This document shows positions 26,128 through 35,535 of a stretch of DNA of 64,000 nt, piece by piece; the first letter of the stretch is position 1, and each line of letters opens with the position of its first letter. A model generated the notes under the pieces. It did no database searches. It was given only the letters and a program-made list of their open reading frames with translations, and was not told the origin of the DNA. Both the position numbers and the translations under genes were made by a program. This stretch comes from Mycobacterium sp. OTB74. Its GTDB lineage: Bacteria > Actinomycetota > Actinomycetes > Mycobacteriales > Mycobacteriaceae. The stretch lies in NCBI RefSeq assembly GCF_029892685.1, contig NZ_JARXVD010000028.1, positions 1 through 64,000 of the forward strand. The letters are read 5' to 3'.

Positions 26128-28017
26128 ATGTTCAAACCCTCGATCAACTGGGGCAATCAGCTCGTCGAGTCGACGTGGTGGGTCATCGAAGCCTGGGCGC
26201 TCAGCGCGGCATGCGCTATCGCGCTTACCATTCTATTGATCCGCTATGTCACGTGGGCGCGGAGGTTTTGGCGCGTAACCGGCGCGTATTTCACCGGCCG
26301 CGACAGTTGGCCGGTGTGGGGCATGCTGGCGGTGTTGTTGCTCTCGGTGATACTCGAGGTGCGGATCGCCGTGTTGCTCAGTTACTACAACAACGACCTG
26401 TTTTCGGCGTTGCAAGTCGCATTCCACGGTGCGGGCGCACGCAACGTCGCTGAACGTAATTCGGGTGTGCACGGCTTTTGGATGGCGATCGTCATCTTCT
26501 GCATCCTGGCCGCAATTCACATCGTGCGGATCGTCTTCGACACCTATTTGACCCAGCGATTCATCGTTCGCTGGCGCGTGTGGCTGACCCGTCGGCTGAC
26601 CGGTGACTGGCTGACCGGCCAAGCCTATTACCGGAGCCGCTTTGTCGAGCCCACTGTGGACAACCCTGACCAGCGCATCCAGCAGGACATCGACATGTTC
26701 ACCGCCGGCGTGGGTACCGGCCCCAACGTGCCGACGTACTACTCGCAGAGCATGCTGCTGTTCGGAGCCATCAACTCCGTGGTCTCGGTGGCCTCGTTCG
26801 CGGTGATCCTGTGGCGACTTTCGGGCACCCTGACCGTGTTCGGCATCGGCATCCCGAAGGCATTGTTCTGGATCGTCATTGCCTACGTGCTCGCCGCCTC
26901 TGTGATCGCATTCCGGATCGGCCATCCACTCATCCGGCTCAGCTTTCGTAATGAAAAGACGAACGCGGCATTTCGCTACGCATTGATCCGTTTGCGCGAT
27001 TCCGCCGAGGCCGTCGGCTTCTATCGGGGCGAACGCGCCGAGCGAAAGGTGTTGGAGAACAGGTTTTCCGCCGTCATCTCGAACTATCGGCTCTACGTCC
27101 GCAAGACGCTGGGGCTGATCGGCTGGAATTACACGGTAACCGAGACAATCCTGCCGCTACCCTATGTGTTGCAGGCGCCCCGACTATTCGCCGGCACGAT
27201 CAAGCTCGGCGACGTCACCCAATCTGCGGGTGCCTTCGGCAAGATCGAGTCGGGTTTGTCGTTCTTCCGCAACGCCTATAGCCAATTCGCCAGTTATGAG
27301 GCCGCGATCATTCGATTGGACGGGTTGCGCGAAGCCAACGAACGCGCCCGCCAGCTGCCCGTCCTAGAGGCTCAGCCAAGCTTGGACGGCGCGGTGGTTT
27401 TGACCGGTGTCGATGTGTCCACACCCGCCGGCGAGCCATTGGTCGACGCCCTCGATCTGCGGCTGGTGCCAGGGGAGTCCATGGCTGTCACCGGCGCGTC
27501 CGGTAGCGGTAAAACCACCCTGCTACGCAGCCTGGCCGGCTTGTGGCCCGCGGCGACCGGGCTGTGGAGTCGGCCTGCCGACGACGCCACGATGTTCGTC
27601 TCCCAGTTGCCGTACCTGCCGCTGGGCGATCTGCGAACGGTGGTGTCGTATCCGGCCGAGGCCGGTGAGATCACCGACGAGGCGTTGCAGGATGTGCTCA
27701 CCCGGGTTTCCCTGCCGCATTTGCGCGATCGGCTCGACGAGGAGCGGGACTGGGCCAAAGTGCTGTCGCCGGGCGAGCAGCAGCGTGTCGCGTTCGCCCG
27801 TGTGCTCCTCACCAGGCCCAAGGCGGTATTTCTGGACGAAGCCACCTCCGCGCTCGACGAGGGGCTGGCCTTCGCACTGTATGACTTGCTGTACACCGAA
27901 CTGCACGACGCCGTCGTGGTCAGCGTCAGCCACCACCGATCGCTGGTCGCCCAGCACAAGCATCAGCTGGAACTGCTCGGCGGCGGTGCCTGGCGGCTCG
28001 GCCCGGCGGAGCCCTAG
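26128..28017 (+). CDS. SbmA/BacA-like ABC transporter (Rv1819c family)
   Basis: 629-residue fused membrane-ATPase protein. The N-terminal domain opens MFKPSINWGNQLVESTWWVIEAW and contains RAYYRDLF-like GQAYYRSRFVEPTVDNPDQRIQQDID, characteristic of the ABC_membrane_2 (SbmA/BacA) fold. The ATPase domain has Walker A GASGSGKTT, signature LSPGEQQRVAFARVLL and Walker B AVFLDEATSALDEG. M. tuberculosis Rv1819c imports cobalamin and hydrophilic antimicrobials such as bleomycin; this protein matches it along its whole length as far as I recall that sequence. Start at 26128 is backed by GGGGAGG 10 bases upstream. Confidence 0.93.
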   Translation: MFKPSINWGNQLVESTWWVIEAWALSAACAIALTILLIRYVTWARRFWRVTGAYFTGRDSWPVWGMLAVLLLSVILEVRIAVLLSYYNNDLFSALQVAFHGAGARNVAERNSGVHGFWMAIVIFCILAAIHIVRIVFDTYLTQRFIVRWRVWLTRRLTGDWLTGQAYYRSRFVEPTVDNPDQRIQQDIDMFTAGVGTGPNVPTYYSQSMLLFGAINSVVSVASFAVILWRLSGTLTVFGIGIPKALFWIVIAYVLAASVIAFRIGHPLIRLSFRNEKTNAAFRYALIRLRDSAEAVGFYRGERAERKVLENRFSAVISNYRLYVRKTLGLIGWNYTVTETILPLPYVLQAPRLFAGTIKLGDVTQSAGAFGKIESGLSFFRNAYSQFASYEAAIIRLDGLREANERARQLPVLEAQPSLDGAVVLTGVDVSTPAGEPLVDALDLRLVPGESMAVTGASGSGKTTLLRSLAGLWPAATGLWSRPADDATMFVSQLPYLPLGDLRTVVSYPAEAGEITDEALQDVLTRVSLPHLRDRLDEERDWAKVLSPGEQQRVAFARVLLTRPKAVFLDEATSALDEGLAFALYDLLYTELHDAVVVSVSHHRSLVAQHKHQLELLGGGAWRLGPAEP

Positions 28018-28469
28018 CCGGGTTGTTGTGCGCTGTCAGTCAGCAAGAGCTGCAACGTATCTCGCAGTTCGGTCAGGCGCTGCTCGCCCAGAAGGCGGCG
28101 CCAGTCGGCCTCGATCTCAAGGGCGTTGGCGCGCATGACCGTGAGGGCTCGCCGGCCGCGGGGTGTCAGTTCGATCAGCAGGGTGCGGGCGTCGGCGCCG
28201 TCGCGATGTCGGGTCACGTAACCGTGTGGTTCGAGTGCCCGGATCGCCTGAGCCACGGCCTGCCGGGTGACGCCGAGGTGAGTGGCGAGCATCGATGCGT
28301 GCAGTGGGCCGAGGGCGAGCGGCACCAGCACCACGGCCTGCGCCGGACGGATGCCATCGAGACCGGCGTCGGCGAATGCCGCCCGCAGCCGGGGCGCAGT
28401 AAGACCCGCCACCATGTGCAACATGGCGGGAGTCGTCGGTTGCCAGCCGGTGCCAGGGGAGTCCGCCAT
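28014..28469 (-). CDS. MarR-family transcriptional regulator
   Basis: 151-residue winged-helix repressor. GPLHASMLATHLGVTRQAVAQAIRALEPHGYVTR is the helix-turn-helix and RDGADARTLLIELTPRGRRAL the wing. Its end shares CTAG with the convergent ABC gene (28014-28017). It is divergent from an LpqC-like esterase across a perfect palindrome, so it likely represses itself and the esterase. Confidence 0.9.
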   Translation of the reverse strand: MADSPGTGWQPTTPAMLHMVAGLTAPRLRAAFADAGLDGIRPAQAVVLVPLALGPLHASMLATHLGVTRQAVAQAIRALEPHGYVTRHRDGADARTLLIELTPRGRRALTVMRANALEIEADWRRLLGEQRLTELRDTLQLLLTDSAQQPG

Positions 28470-28495
28470 CAGCCGAGTGTGCCATGTATCGAAAT

Positions 28496-28516
28496 ATTGA
28501 CAAGTAACTTGTCAAT
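28496..28516. promoter_or_regulatory. Perfect 9-3-9 palindromic MarR operator
   Basis: ATTGACAAG, TAA, CTTGTCAAT form a perfect inverted repeat in the 74-base gap between the divergent MarR gene (start 28469) and esterase gene (start 28544). TTGACA within each arm can double as a -35 element, so bound repressor would block both promoters. Confidence 0.75.
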
Positions 28517-28543
28517 CTTCCGACGTGGGTGCACGATGGGCGC

Positions 28544-29485
28544 ATGACACGTGCTTCGCGCGGCCTGCTGATCACTTGTTTGACCGTTGTCTCGATGCTC
28601 GCGCTCGCGGGCTGCTTCGGTGGACGGCACGCCGCAGGGGCGCCGCCCACCGGCATCCCGGTGGGACAGTCCAGCCAGTCGCTGTCGGCCGGCGGCGTCG
28701 ACCGGACTTTTGAGCTGTACCGTCCCGAAGGGCTCAGTGGCCCAGCGCCTTTGGTGGTCATGCTGCACGGCGGCTATGGAGACGGGGCACAGGCTGAACG
28801 TGCGTACAACTGGGATGCCGAAGCGGACGGCGGTCATTTCCTGGTCGCCTATCCGGACGGGATAGACCGAGCCTGGAACGCCGGAACCTGTTGCGGCATA
28901 CCGAAAAACCGCAACGTCGACGACGTCGGGTTCATCACCTCGATGGTGGCAACCATCTCAGCGCAAATCCCGATCGACCCGGCACGCGTGTATGTCACCG
29001 GGATGTCCAACGGCGCCATGATGGCGCTGCGGCTGGGTTGCCAGAGCGACCTGTTCGCAGCTATTGCCCCGGTCGCCGGGACACTGCTGACGGACTGTTC
29101 GCATGCTGCGCCAACCTCTGTGCTGCAGATTCACGGCACCGCAGACGACCGCGTTCCATACGACGGCGGGCCGGGCAAGGCCAAGACCTTCGCCGGCGCA
29201 CCGAACGTCGATGGCCCGTCGGTATCGGCGGTGAATGCAACCTGGCGAGGCATCAGCGGGTGCGGGGCGCCGGCGACGTCACGTGCCGGTGCGGTGACGA
29301 CACAAACTGCGGACTGTCCCGGCGGGCGAACGGTCGAGCTGATCAGCGTTGCCGGTGCCGGCCATCAGTGGCCCGGCGGTGTACCGAGCCCGCTGGCGCA
29401 ACGGGTGGGTGACATACCGCCGCCGTCGAACGCACTCAACGCCACCAACACCATCTGGCAGTTCTTCAGTGCGCACCACAAGTAG
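28544..29485 (+). CDS. LpqC-like secreted esterase lipoprotein (PHB depolymerase family)
   Basis: 313-residue lipoprotein. The signal peptide ends in the lipobox LALAGC (lipidated Cys24), so the enzyme is anchored outside the membrane. The alpha/beta hydrolase domain shows LVVMLHGGYGDGAQ (oxyanion), GMSNGAMMALRL (nucleophile Ser), HGTADDRVPYDGG (acid) and GAGHQWPGG (catalytic His), the layout of polyhydroxyalkanoate depolymerase/feruloyl esterases and of M. tuberculosis LpqC. Start at the ATG at 28544; five upstream codons are possible but would lengthen the signal peptide with acidic residues. Confidence 0.9.
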   Translation: MTRASRGLLITCLTVVSMLALAGCFGGRHAAGAPPTGIPVGQSSQSLSAGGVDRTFELYRPEGLSGPAPLVVMLHGGYGDGAQAERAYNWDAEADGGHFLVAYPDGIDRAWNAGTCCGIPKNRNVDDVGFITSMVATISAQIPIDPARVYVTGMSNGAMMALRLGCQSDLFAAIAPVAGTLLTDCSHAAPTSVLQIHGTADDRVPYDGGPGKAKTFAGAPNVDGPSVSAVNATWRGISGCGAPATSRAGAVTTQTADCPGGRTVELISVAGAGHQWPGGVPSPLAQRVGDIPPPSNALNATNTIWQFFSAHHK

Positions 29486-29488
29486 CCC

Positions 29489-30760
29489 TCAGGCGCGCTC
29501 TTGAGGTAGCACCGCCGAGGCGTACCAGTGGCACAGCAGCAGGGCCAATTCCACGTCAAGGCGGTCGTCTCCGAGCGGCCGTCCCCGCCTTTCCAGCGCG
29601 CGGCCGACGCGGTACTTGACCGTGTTGAAATGCACCACCAGCTCGTCGGCCGCCGCGGTATAGCTTCCGCCGTGCCGCAGGAACACCCGCAAAGTCTCCC
29701 GCAGGCGAGCATCGCCGGCCGTGGGCTCGGCTAGCGGACCCAGCGCTGCCTGAACGAATTCCCTTGCATCTTTTTGGTTTTCGCCTATCAGGGCGGCTGC
29801 CACCAGGCCGGGAGAGTCGGCTGCGATGACACCCCCGAGATTGGCGGTCACCGCGACGCCGTGGGCCCGAACGGCCTGCCGGTGGGAGCGCCGAAAGCCG
29901 TCGACCCCGGGCAGTGGTGTGCCCAGCGCGATGGCCGGGGCATCCGGGCGGGTTTCGGCGAACTGCCGGATTCGAGTGCCTGCGCCCGGTGCCGTGGCGC
30001 TCGACAGCGGCAACCAACCCCACCCGCTGCGTTGATCCGCCGCAACGAACAGCGGACTGCCCTGTGTCTCAACGAATTCGGCCAGCGCCCGCAGAAACTG
30101 CTCGAGCTTGGCCAAGGCGTCGTCTTGCGCGGTGTCTTGCCCGGTATCCGACGGCCACCACAACACCAGGGCCAGATGGTGTCGCCGCATCGGGTAGCGG
30201 ATCGCGGCGGATATGGTGTCCTGGTCGGAATCGTTGCCGGACAGCACTTCCCGTATCCGCATTGTTCTGGTGCTGTTGCGGTTTGCCAGCCAACGGTCGC
30301 GCTCATCCTCGTAGACCGCAACCACCTGTTGGGAGATCCAGTCGATGTACCGGAACGTCACCGACGTAATCCGCTCCAGTACCGTCAGGCTGGTCTGCGG
30401 TGTCAGGTCGGCACTGTTGAGCTCCTCGGCGGCCATGTCGAGCACCAGTGCATGTCCGATCCGGTACGCTCGTACCAAAGCGTTCATCGGCACACCGCGT
30501 TGGGCCAGTCGGCGGGCGTACTCCAGTGCGGCGGTCGGCGGCTCGATGTTCTCCAGAGATATACCGTGGCGGAGAGTGCGGAAAATGGTGTCGATGTTTC
30601 CGGCCACGCTTGCACCGAGCAGATCGATGATCTCGGTATCGCCGCGGAGCTCTGAGATATCGCTGGCCAGGCGGTGCTGCACGGAGCGGGTCACCTCGGC
30701 CTGACGGGCGATGAGCCGCGTCATGACGATCGTGTTCGCCGTGTTGACCGACGGGTCCAT
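29489..30760 (-). CDS. CdaR/PucR-family transcriptional regulator
   Basis: 423-residue regulator. The C-terminal PucR helix-turn-helix is visible as TLRVFLRHGGSYTAAADELVVHFNTVKYRVGRALERRGR, followed by DVELALLLCHW. The middle carries a GGDEF-like CdaR segment (HHLALVLWWP...), and the N-terminus resembles a RsbRD-type sensor. It is divergent from the acyl-CoA synthetase operon and shares a TTTGTCC/GGACAAA operator region with it, so it probably controls that operon in response to a metabolite. Only three bases separate its stop from the LpqC-like gene stop. Confidence 0.9.
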   Translation of the reverse strand: MDPSVNTANTIVMTRLIARQAEVTRSVQHRLASDISELRGDTEIIDLLGASVAGNIDTIFRTLRHGISLENIEPPTAALEYARRLAQRGVPMNALVRAYRIGHALVLDMAAEELNSADLTPQTSLTVLERITSVTFRYIDWISQQVVAVYEDERDRWLANRNSTRTMRIREVLSGNDSDQDTISAAIRYPMRRHHLALVLWWPSDTGQDTAQDDALAKLEQFLRALAEFVETQGSPLFVAADQRSGWGWLPLSSATAPGAGTRIRQFAETRPDAPAIALGTPLPGVDGFRRSHRQAVRAHGVAVTANLGGVIAADSPGLVAAALIGENQKDAREFVQAALGPLAEPTAGDARLRETLRVFLRHGGSYTAAADELVVHFNTVKYRVGRALERRGRPLGDDRLDVELALLLCHWYASAVLPQERA

Positions 30761-30773
30761 GCACCGACTCTAG

Positions 30774-30812
30774 GGACACTATTTGTCCTCACGGGACAAA
30801 ACGTCGGACAAA
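30774..30812. promoter_or_regulatory. CdaR-type operator with repeated GGACAAA boxes
   Basis: TTTGTCC-TCACG-GGACAAA (30782-30800) is a perfect 7-5-7 inverted repeat. It is flanked by a half-box GGACA (30774-30778) and a further direct GGACAAA (30806-30812). It lies between the divergent CdaR regulator (start 30760) and the acyl-CoA synthetase (start 30867). Confidence 0.65.
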
Positions 30813-30866
30813 GTTGATGGGATCAACACGGAGTGTCGCACACCACATCACTTCTATCGTCGTGAC

Positions 30867-32327
30867 ATGAACCTCGCCGCCCTGCCCGATCGCCGCGCCG
30901 CCGTCGCACCGCACGCTCCCGCTCTCGCCGACGACCACGTCGACCTCGACAACACCGCATTCCTCTCCGCCGTCCAGCAGGCCGCGGGCGCGCTGCATCA
31001 GCGCGGCGTGCGCCCCGGCGACGTCGTCGCGCTCATGTTGCCCAACCGCGTGGCTTTCGTGGTCGCGCTGTTCGCGGCCTGGCGCCTCGGCGCTGTCGTC
31101 ACACCGATCAGCCCGACCCTGGTTCCTGCCGAGGTCGCCTACCAAGTGACTGACGCGGGGGCTGTTGTGCTCGTCGTCGATCGAGACACCGAAACCGACA
31201 TCCCAGTACTGCACGTCGACGACATGGGCGGCGAGCCACGGACCGCCGATCCGGTCGTCGGACGCGACGACGAGCTGGCACTGCTGATCTACACCAGCGG
31301 CACCACCGGCCGGCCCAAGGGCGTCATGCTCGACTACGGCAATTTGAATGCCATGTGCACCATGGTGATTGATAGTTTCGAGCTGGCCGAGGGCGACCAC
31401 AGCCTGCTCATCCTGCCGCTGTTCCACGTCAACGGCATCGTGGTCAGCGTCTTGTCTCCGCTCATCGCTGGTGGGTGCACCACTATCGCCGGCCGGTTCA
31501 ACCCGACGACCTTCTTCGAGCGGCTGGAAGCGTGCCGTGCCACCTATTTCTCGGCGGTGCCCACCATCTACACCATGCTTCTCGGGCTGCCGGCCGACGT
31601 GCGGCCGGATACCTCGGCAGTGCGCTTCGCCGTGTGCGGCGCCGCACCGGCCAGCGTCGAACTGCTGGAAGGATTCGAAAACCGTTACGGGATAGGCCTG
31701 ATCGAAGGCTACGGCCTGTCCGAGGGCTCGTGCGCAAGCACCGGAAACCCGCTGCACGGGCCGCGCAAGGTCGGCACCGTCGGAACTCCGTTGCCGGGTC
31801 AGCAGATTCGCGTCGTCGATGTGACCGGGGTCGAGGTTCCGCAGGGTGAACTCGGTGAAGTTGTGATCAAGGGCCCCAACGTGATGCGCGGCTACCTCAA
31901 TCGTCCCGAGGAAACCGCCAAGACCGTGGTCGACGGGTGGCTGCACACCGGCGACATCGGGCGCTTCGACGAGGACGGCTACCTGGTCTTGGTGGACCGG
32001 GCAAAGGACATGATCATCCGCGGCGGTGAGAACATCTACCCCAAGGAGATCGAGACTGTCGTCTACCAATTGCCCGGCGTCGCCGAGGCGGCCGTGGTGG
32101 GCCGGGCCAGCGGACTCTACGGCGAGGAGCCGGTGTTGTTCGTCTCATCTCATCCCGGAGCTGTCCTGGACACCCAGAACATCGCCGGTCATCTGAAGGC
32201 GTCGCTGTCGAAATACAAGCTACCCGTTGATATCACGTTGCTGGCAGAGCTGCCTAAGAACGCCGTCGGCAAGATCGACAAACCGTCCCTACGCAAAACG
32301 CTCACAGTCACCGAACCGCGAAACTAA
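30867..32327 (+). CDS. Fatty-acyl-CoA/AMP-forming acyl-CoA synthetase (FadD family)
   Basis: 486-residue ANL-superfamily enzyme that activates a carboxylic acid as acyl-AMP and then acyl-CoA. P-loop YTSGTTGRPKGVM, the A5 motif GYGLSEGSC, hinge/A8 DRAKDMIIRGGENIYPKEIE and the catalytic A10 lysine in KNAVGKIDK are all present. It is short for FadD proteins, mostly at the N-terminus, but the core is complete. Start at the ATG at 30867; the open frame back to 30783 runs through the operator. First gene of a three-gene operon with DUF3556 and an FAD oxidoreductase. Confidence 0.92.
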   Translation: MNLAALPDRRAAVAPHAPALADDHVDLDNTAFLSAVQQAAGALHQRGVRPGDVVALMLPNRVAFVVALFAAWRLGAVVTPISPTLVPAEVAYQVTDAGAVVLVVDRDTETDIPVLHVDDMGGEPRTADPVVGRDDELALLIYTSGTTGRPKGVMLDYGNLNAMCTMVIDSFELAEGDHSLLILPLFHVNGIVVSVLSPLIAGGCTTIAGRFNPTTFFERLEACRATYFSAVPTIYTMLLGLPADVRPDTSAVRFAVCGAAPASVELLEGFENRYGIGLIEGYGLSEGSCASTGNPLHGPRKVGTVGTPLPGQQIRVVDVTGVEVPQGELGEVVIKGPNVMRGYLNRPEETAKTVVDGWLHTGDIGRFDEDGYLVLVDRAKDMIIRGGENIYPKEIETVVYQLPGVAEAAVVGRASGLYGEEPVLFVSSHPGAVLDTQNIAGHLKASLSKYKLPVDITLLAELPKNAVGKIDKPSLRKTLTVTEPRN

Positions 32328-32352
32328 CCTGACACCAACCAAGGAGCCCATC

Positions 32353-34113
32353 ATGGGATTCATCACCCCGACCCTGCCTGAGGTCGATCTCGAGGAGTTT
32401 CTCCGGATGCCGCTGATGGAGCGCATTCGGGTAATGACGGTAAAGTGGGCCGACCACGGTCTGGGAGTACCCCGCATGGTCCATGTCCTCTACATCGTCA
32501 AGTTGTTGTTCTTCTACGCTCTCGGTGGTGTCGTGATAGCCACGGCGACTTCGCATTTGCCGGCGTTCTGGCATGTGTCGGAGTGGTGGAACCAGCCGAT
32601 CGTGTATCAGAAGGCGATCTTGTGGACCATCCTGCTCGAGCTGCTCGGCCTGGCTGGATCGTGGGGCCCGCTGGCCGGCAAGACCAAGCCGATGACGGGT
32701 GGTTACCGATTCTGGGCCAAGCCCAACACGATTCGGCTGCGGCCGTGGAAGGCGGTGCCGTTCACCAATGGTGACCGGCGCACCTGGTTTGACATCATCG
32801 TCTACCTGGCGCTGATGGTCAGCGTGGTGGTGGCCATGGTGATGCCCGGAGTACACAGTGATTCACTGTCAGCGGTATGGCCACAGAACACTTCCGGACT
32901 GGTGAACCCCGTCCTGCTGATCGCACCGATGGTGCTGCTGGTGCTGATCGGATTGCGGGACAAGACGATCTTCCTGGCGGCTCGCGGCGAACAGTACCTG
33001 CCCGCATTGTTGTTCTTCGCCACGCTGCCGTTCGTCGACATGATCATCGCCGGCAAGCTCTTGATCGGCACCGTGTGGATCTGGGCCGGTATATCCAAAT
33101 TCGGCCCGCACTTCACCAACGTCATCCCGCCCATGGTGAGCAACAGCCCGACCATCCCGTTCAAGTGGATCAAGCGCGCACACTACCGCAACTACCCCCA
33201 GGACCTGCGTCCGTCGCATCTGGCTACCTTCATGGCGCACGGCCCCGGAAGCTTCGTGGAAATCGTTGCCCCGCTTGCACTTCTGCTCTCGCCGTGGCCA
33301 TGGCTGACCTTCGGTGCCGCGGCCGTCATGGTCTCCTTCCACCTGTTCATCATCTCGACGTTCCCGATGGCTGTTCCGGTGGAGTGGAACGTGCTGTTCG
33401 CCTATATCACGATCTTTCTGTTCATTGGCTTCCCGAACTGGGACGGCTACGCCATCTGGTACATGTCCTCACCGTGGCTCACAGTTGCCCTGCTGGTCGG
33501 GCTGTGCTTCTTCCCGGTGCTGGGTAATCTGCGGCCAGACCTGGTGTCCTTCCTGCCGGCCATGCGCCAGTACGCCGGCAACTGGGCCTCGGCGGTGTGG
33601 ACCTTTGCTCCCGGAGCCGAGCAGAAACTCGACCGGGTGACCCGGTCGGCGCCCAACTCGGTCGACCAGTACATCAACTTCGGCTGGGACCCAGTGGTCG
33701 CCGAGGCGTTCACTCAGCAGGTGACAGCCTGGCGGGCGCTGCACAGCCAGGGCCGCGGACTCTACTCGGTGTTGCTGAAATCCCTGCCCGACATTGACAT
33801 TCGCACTGTGCGCGAGGGCGAGATGTCCTGCAACACCATCATCGGATTCAACTTCGGTGACGGCCACTTGCACAACGAGGACCTGATCGCCGCAATCCAG
33901 ACCGAAGCACAGTTCGAGCCAGGTGAATTCGTGATCGCCTGGGTAGAGTCGCAACCGATCCACAAGAAGACCCAGGAGTACAAGGTGATCGATGCCGCAC
34001 TCGGTGTCATCGAACGTGGCACCTGGAACGTGGCCGACTTGGTCAACGAGCAGCCCTGGTTGCCCAACGGCCCGATCCCGCTCGACGTCACCTGGCAGCG
34101 AGTCCCCGCGTGA
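32353..34113 (+). CDS. DUF3556 multi-pass membrane protein
   Basis: 586-residue integral membrane protein of the actinobacterial DUF3556 family, with about ten hydrophobic segments (for example LYIVKLLFFYALGGVVIATA, IIVYLALMVSVVVAMVMPGV and VEWNVLFAYITIFLFIGFPNW). The C-terminal 150 residues are soluble (MSCNTIIGFNFGDGHLHNEDLIAAIQTEAQFEPGEF...). The middle resembles HTTM/vitamin-K carboxylase-like membrane proteins in general appearance only. A strong ribosome site (AAGGAG) lies 6 bases before the ATG at 32353. Coupled to the next gene by GTGA. Function unknown; its operon partners suggest lipid or isoprenoid modification at the membrane. Confidence 0.88.
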   Translation: MGFITPTLPEVDLEEFLRMPLMERIRVMTVKWADHGLGVPRMVHVLYIVKLLFFYALGGVVIATATSHLPAFWHVSEWWNQPIVYQKAILWTILLELLGLAGSWGPLAGKTKPMTGGYRFWAKPNTIRLRPWKAVPFTNGDRRTWFDIIVYLALMVSVVVAMVMPGVHSDSLSAVWPQNTSGLVNPVLLIAPMVLLVLIGLRDKTIFLAARGEQYLPALLFFATLPFVDMIIAGKLLIGTVWIWAGISKFGPHFTNVIPPMVSNSPTIPFKWIKRAHYRNYPQDLRPSHLATFMAHGPGSFVEIVAPLALLLSPWPWLTFGAAAVMVSFHLFIISTFPMAVPVEWNVLFAYITIFLFIGFPNWDGYAIWYMSSPWLTVALLVGLCFFPVLGNLRPDLVSFLPAMRQYAGNWASAVWTFAPGAEQKLDRVTRSAPNSVDQYINFGWDPVVAEAFTQQVTAWRALHSQGRGLYSVLLKSLPDIDIRTVREGEMSCNTIIGFNFGDGHLHNEDLIAAIQTEAQFEPGEFVIAWVESQPIHKKTQEYKVIDAALGVIERGTWNVADLVNEQPWLPNGPIPLDVTWQRVPA

Positions 34114-35519
34114 GTACCGCTGTCGTGGTCGGCGCCGGGCCCAACGGGCTCGCCGCTGCCATCACATTGGCCGACAAGGGAATTGACGTCACAGTGCTGG
34201 AGGCTACCGATCGGATAGGCGGCGGCGTGCGGTCCAGCGAGAGCATCATGCCGGGCCTGGTATTCGACCACTGCGCGGCCATCCACGTCATGCCCGCCGG
34301 CTCGAAATTCCTCAACAGCCTTGACCTGGATCGCTATGGACTGCACTGGCGCTGGCCCGAGATCGACTGTGCCCACCCGCTTGACGACGGCGGTGCCGGG
34401 GTGCTGTACCGCTCCGTCGAGACCACCGCGGCCGGCCTCGGCTCGGACGGGTCCAGATGGGAGATGCTGTTCGGCGGACCGTCACGGCGGTTCGACACGC
34501 TGTCTGACGACATCATGGGGCCGCTACTGAGGGTGCCACAGCATCCGTTGGGCCTGGCCAGGTTCGGGGCGCCGACGGTGTTGCCGGCCTCAGTCACCGC
34601 CCGGGCTTTCCGCACCCCGCAGGCCCGCGCCCTGTTCGGCGGCGTTGCCGCGCATACCTTCCAGCCGCTGCACCGCCCGCTTACGTCGGCGATCGGGCTG
34701 GGCATCATCACGGCTGGCCATGCCAACGGCTGGCCGGTGGCTGCGGGGGGATCGCAGTCGATCACCAACGCGCTCGAAGCAGCGCTCACCGATCTCGGCG
34801 GCAAGATCGAGACGGGAGTGCGCATCACCTCCGCTTCCCAATTGCCACCCGCTGACATCACCATCTTCGATCTGTCGCCCACCGCCATCGCCGGAATTCT
34901 CGGGGACCGCCTGCCCAATCGGGTGGCCCGCGCATTTCGTCGATTCCGTTATGGCCCAGGTGCTTTCAAAGTCGACTTCGCGGTGGACGGTGGTGTGCCG
35001 TGGACGAATGAGGCAGCGCGCCGCGCCGGTACTGTTCACCTGGTCGGTGACTTCGCTGAGCTGGCCGCCACCGAACGCGATATCCACGCGGGCCGCATGC
35101 CCGAGCGTCCGTTCGTGCTGGCGTTCCAGCAGTACCTGGCCGACCCGCAGCGTTCCGTCGGCAACATCCATCCGGTCTACGTCTACGCGCATGTGCCCAA
35201 CGGTTACACCGGCGACGCCACCGAGGCGATCATCACCCAGATCGAACGGTTCGCCCCGGGGTTCCGGGACCGTATCGTCGGTCAGTCGGCGCGTTCCACC
35301 ACGGAAATGCCGGTCTACAACGCCAATTACGTCGGCGGTGATATCAACACCGGGGCCAAGGACATCCGGCAGCTGGTGTTCGGTCCGCGAACTACCTTGT
35401 CGCCGTACACCATCGGCGTGCCGGGGATGTACATCTGCTCGGCAGCCACCCCGCCCGGTCCGGGGGCGCACGGAATGTGCGGCGCGAATGCCGCGGTGCA
35501 GGCTCTGGCGCGCCTCTGA
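34110..35519 (+). CDS. Phytoene desaturase-like FAD-dependent oxidoreductase
   Basis: 469-residue CrtI/RetSat-type flavoprotein. The N-terminal Rossmann motif is VVVGAGPNGLAAAITLADKGIDVTVLEATDRIGGG, and the C-terminal FAD segment is GMYICSAATPPGPGAHGMCGANAA, as in carotenoid/retinol desaturases and isomerases. The GTG start overlaps the DUF3556 stop by four bases, so synthesis is coupled. The substrate is unknown; many mycobacteria carry several such paralogues and this one is not next to carotenoid synthesis genes. Confidence 0.9.
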   Translation: MSTAVVVGAGPNGLAAAITLADKGIDVTVLEATDRIGGGVRSSESIMPGLVFDHCAAIHVMPAGSKFLNSLDLDRYGLHWRWPEIDCAHPLDDGGAGVLYRSVETTAAGLGSDGSRWEMLFGGPSRRFDTLSDDIMGPLLRVPQHPLGLARFGAPTVLPASVTARAFRTPQARALFGGVAAHTFQPLHRPLTSAIGLGIITAGHANGWPVAAGGSQSITNALEAALTDLGGKIETGVRITSASQLPPADITIFDLSPTAIAGILGDRLPNRVARAFRRFRYGPGAFKVDFAVDGGVPWTNEAARRAGTVHLVGDFAELAATERDIHAGRMPERPFVLAFQQYLADPQRSVGNIHPVYVYAHVPNGYTGDATEAIITQIERFAPGFRDRIVGQSARSTTEMPVYNANYVGGDINTGAKDIRQLVFGPRTTLSPYTIGVPGMYICSAATPPGPGAHGMCGANAAVQALARL

Positions 35520-35535
35520 GGAGCAAGATGGTCTC

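Noticed and set aside
30783..30866. 28-codon N-terminal extension of the acyl-CoA synthetase
   Set aside because: It starts within the CdaR operator and does not match the family N-terminus.
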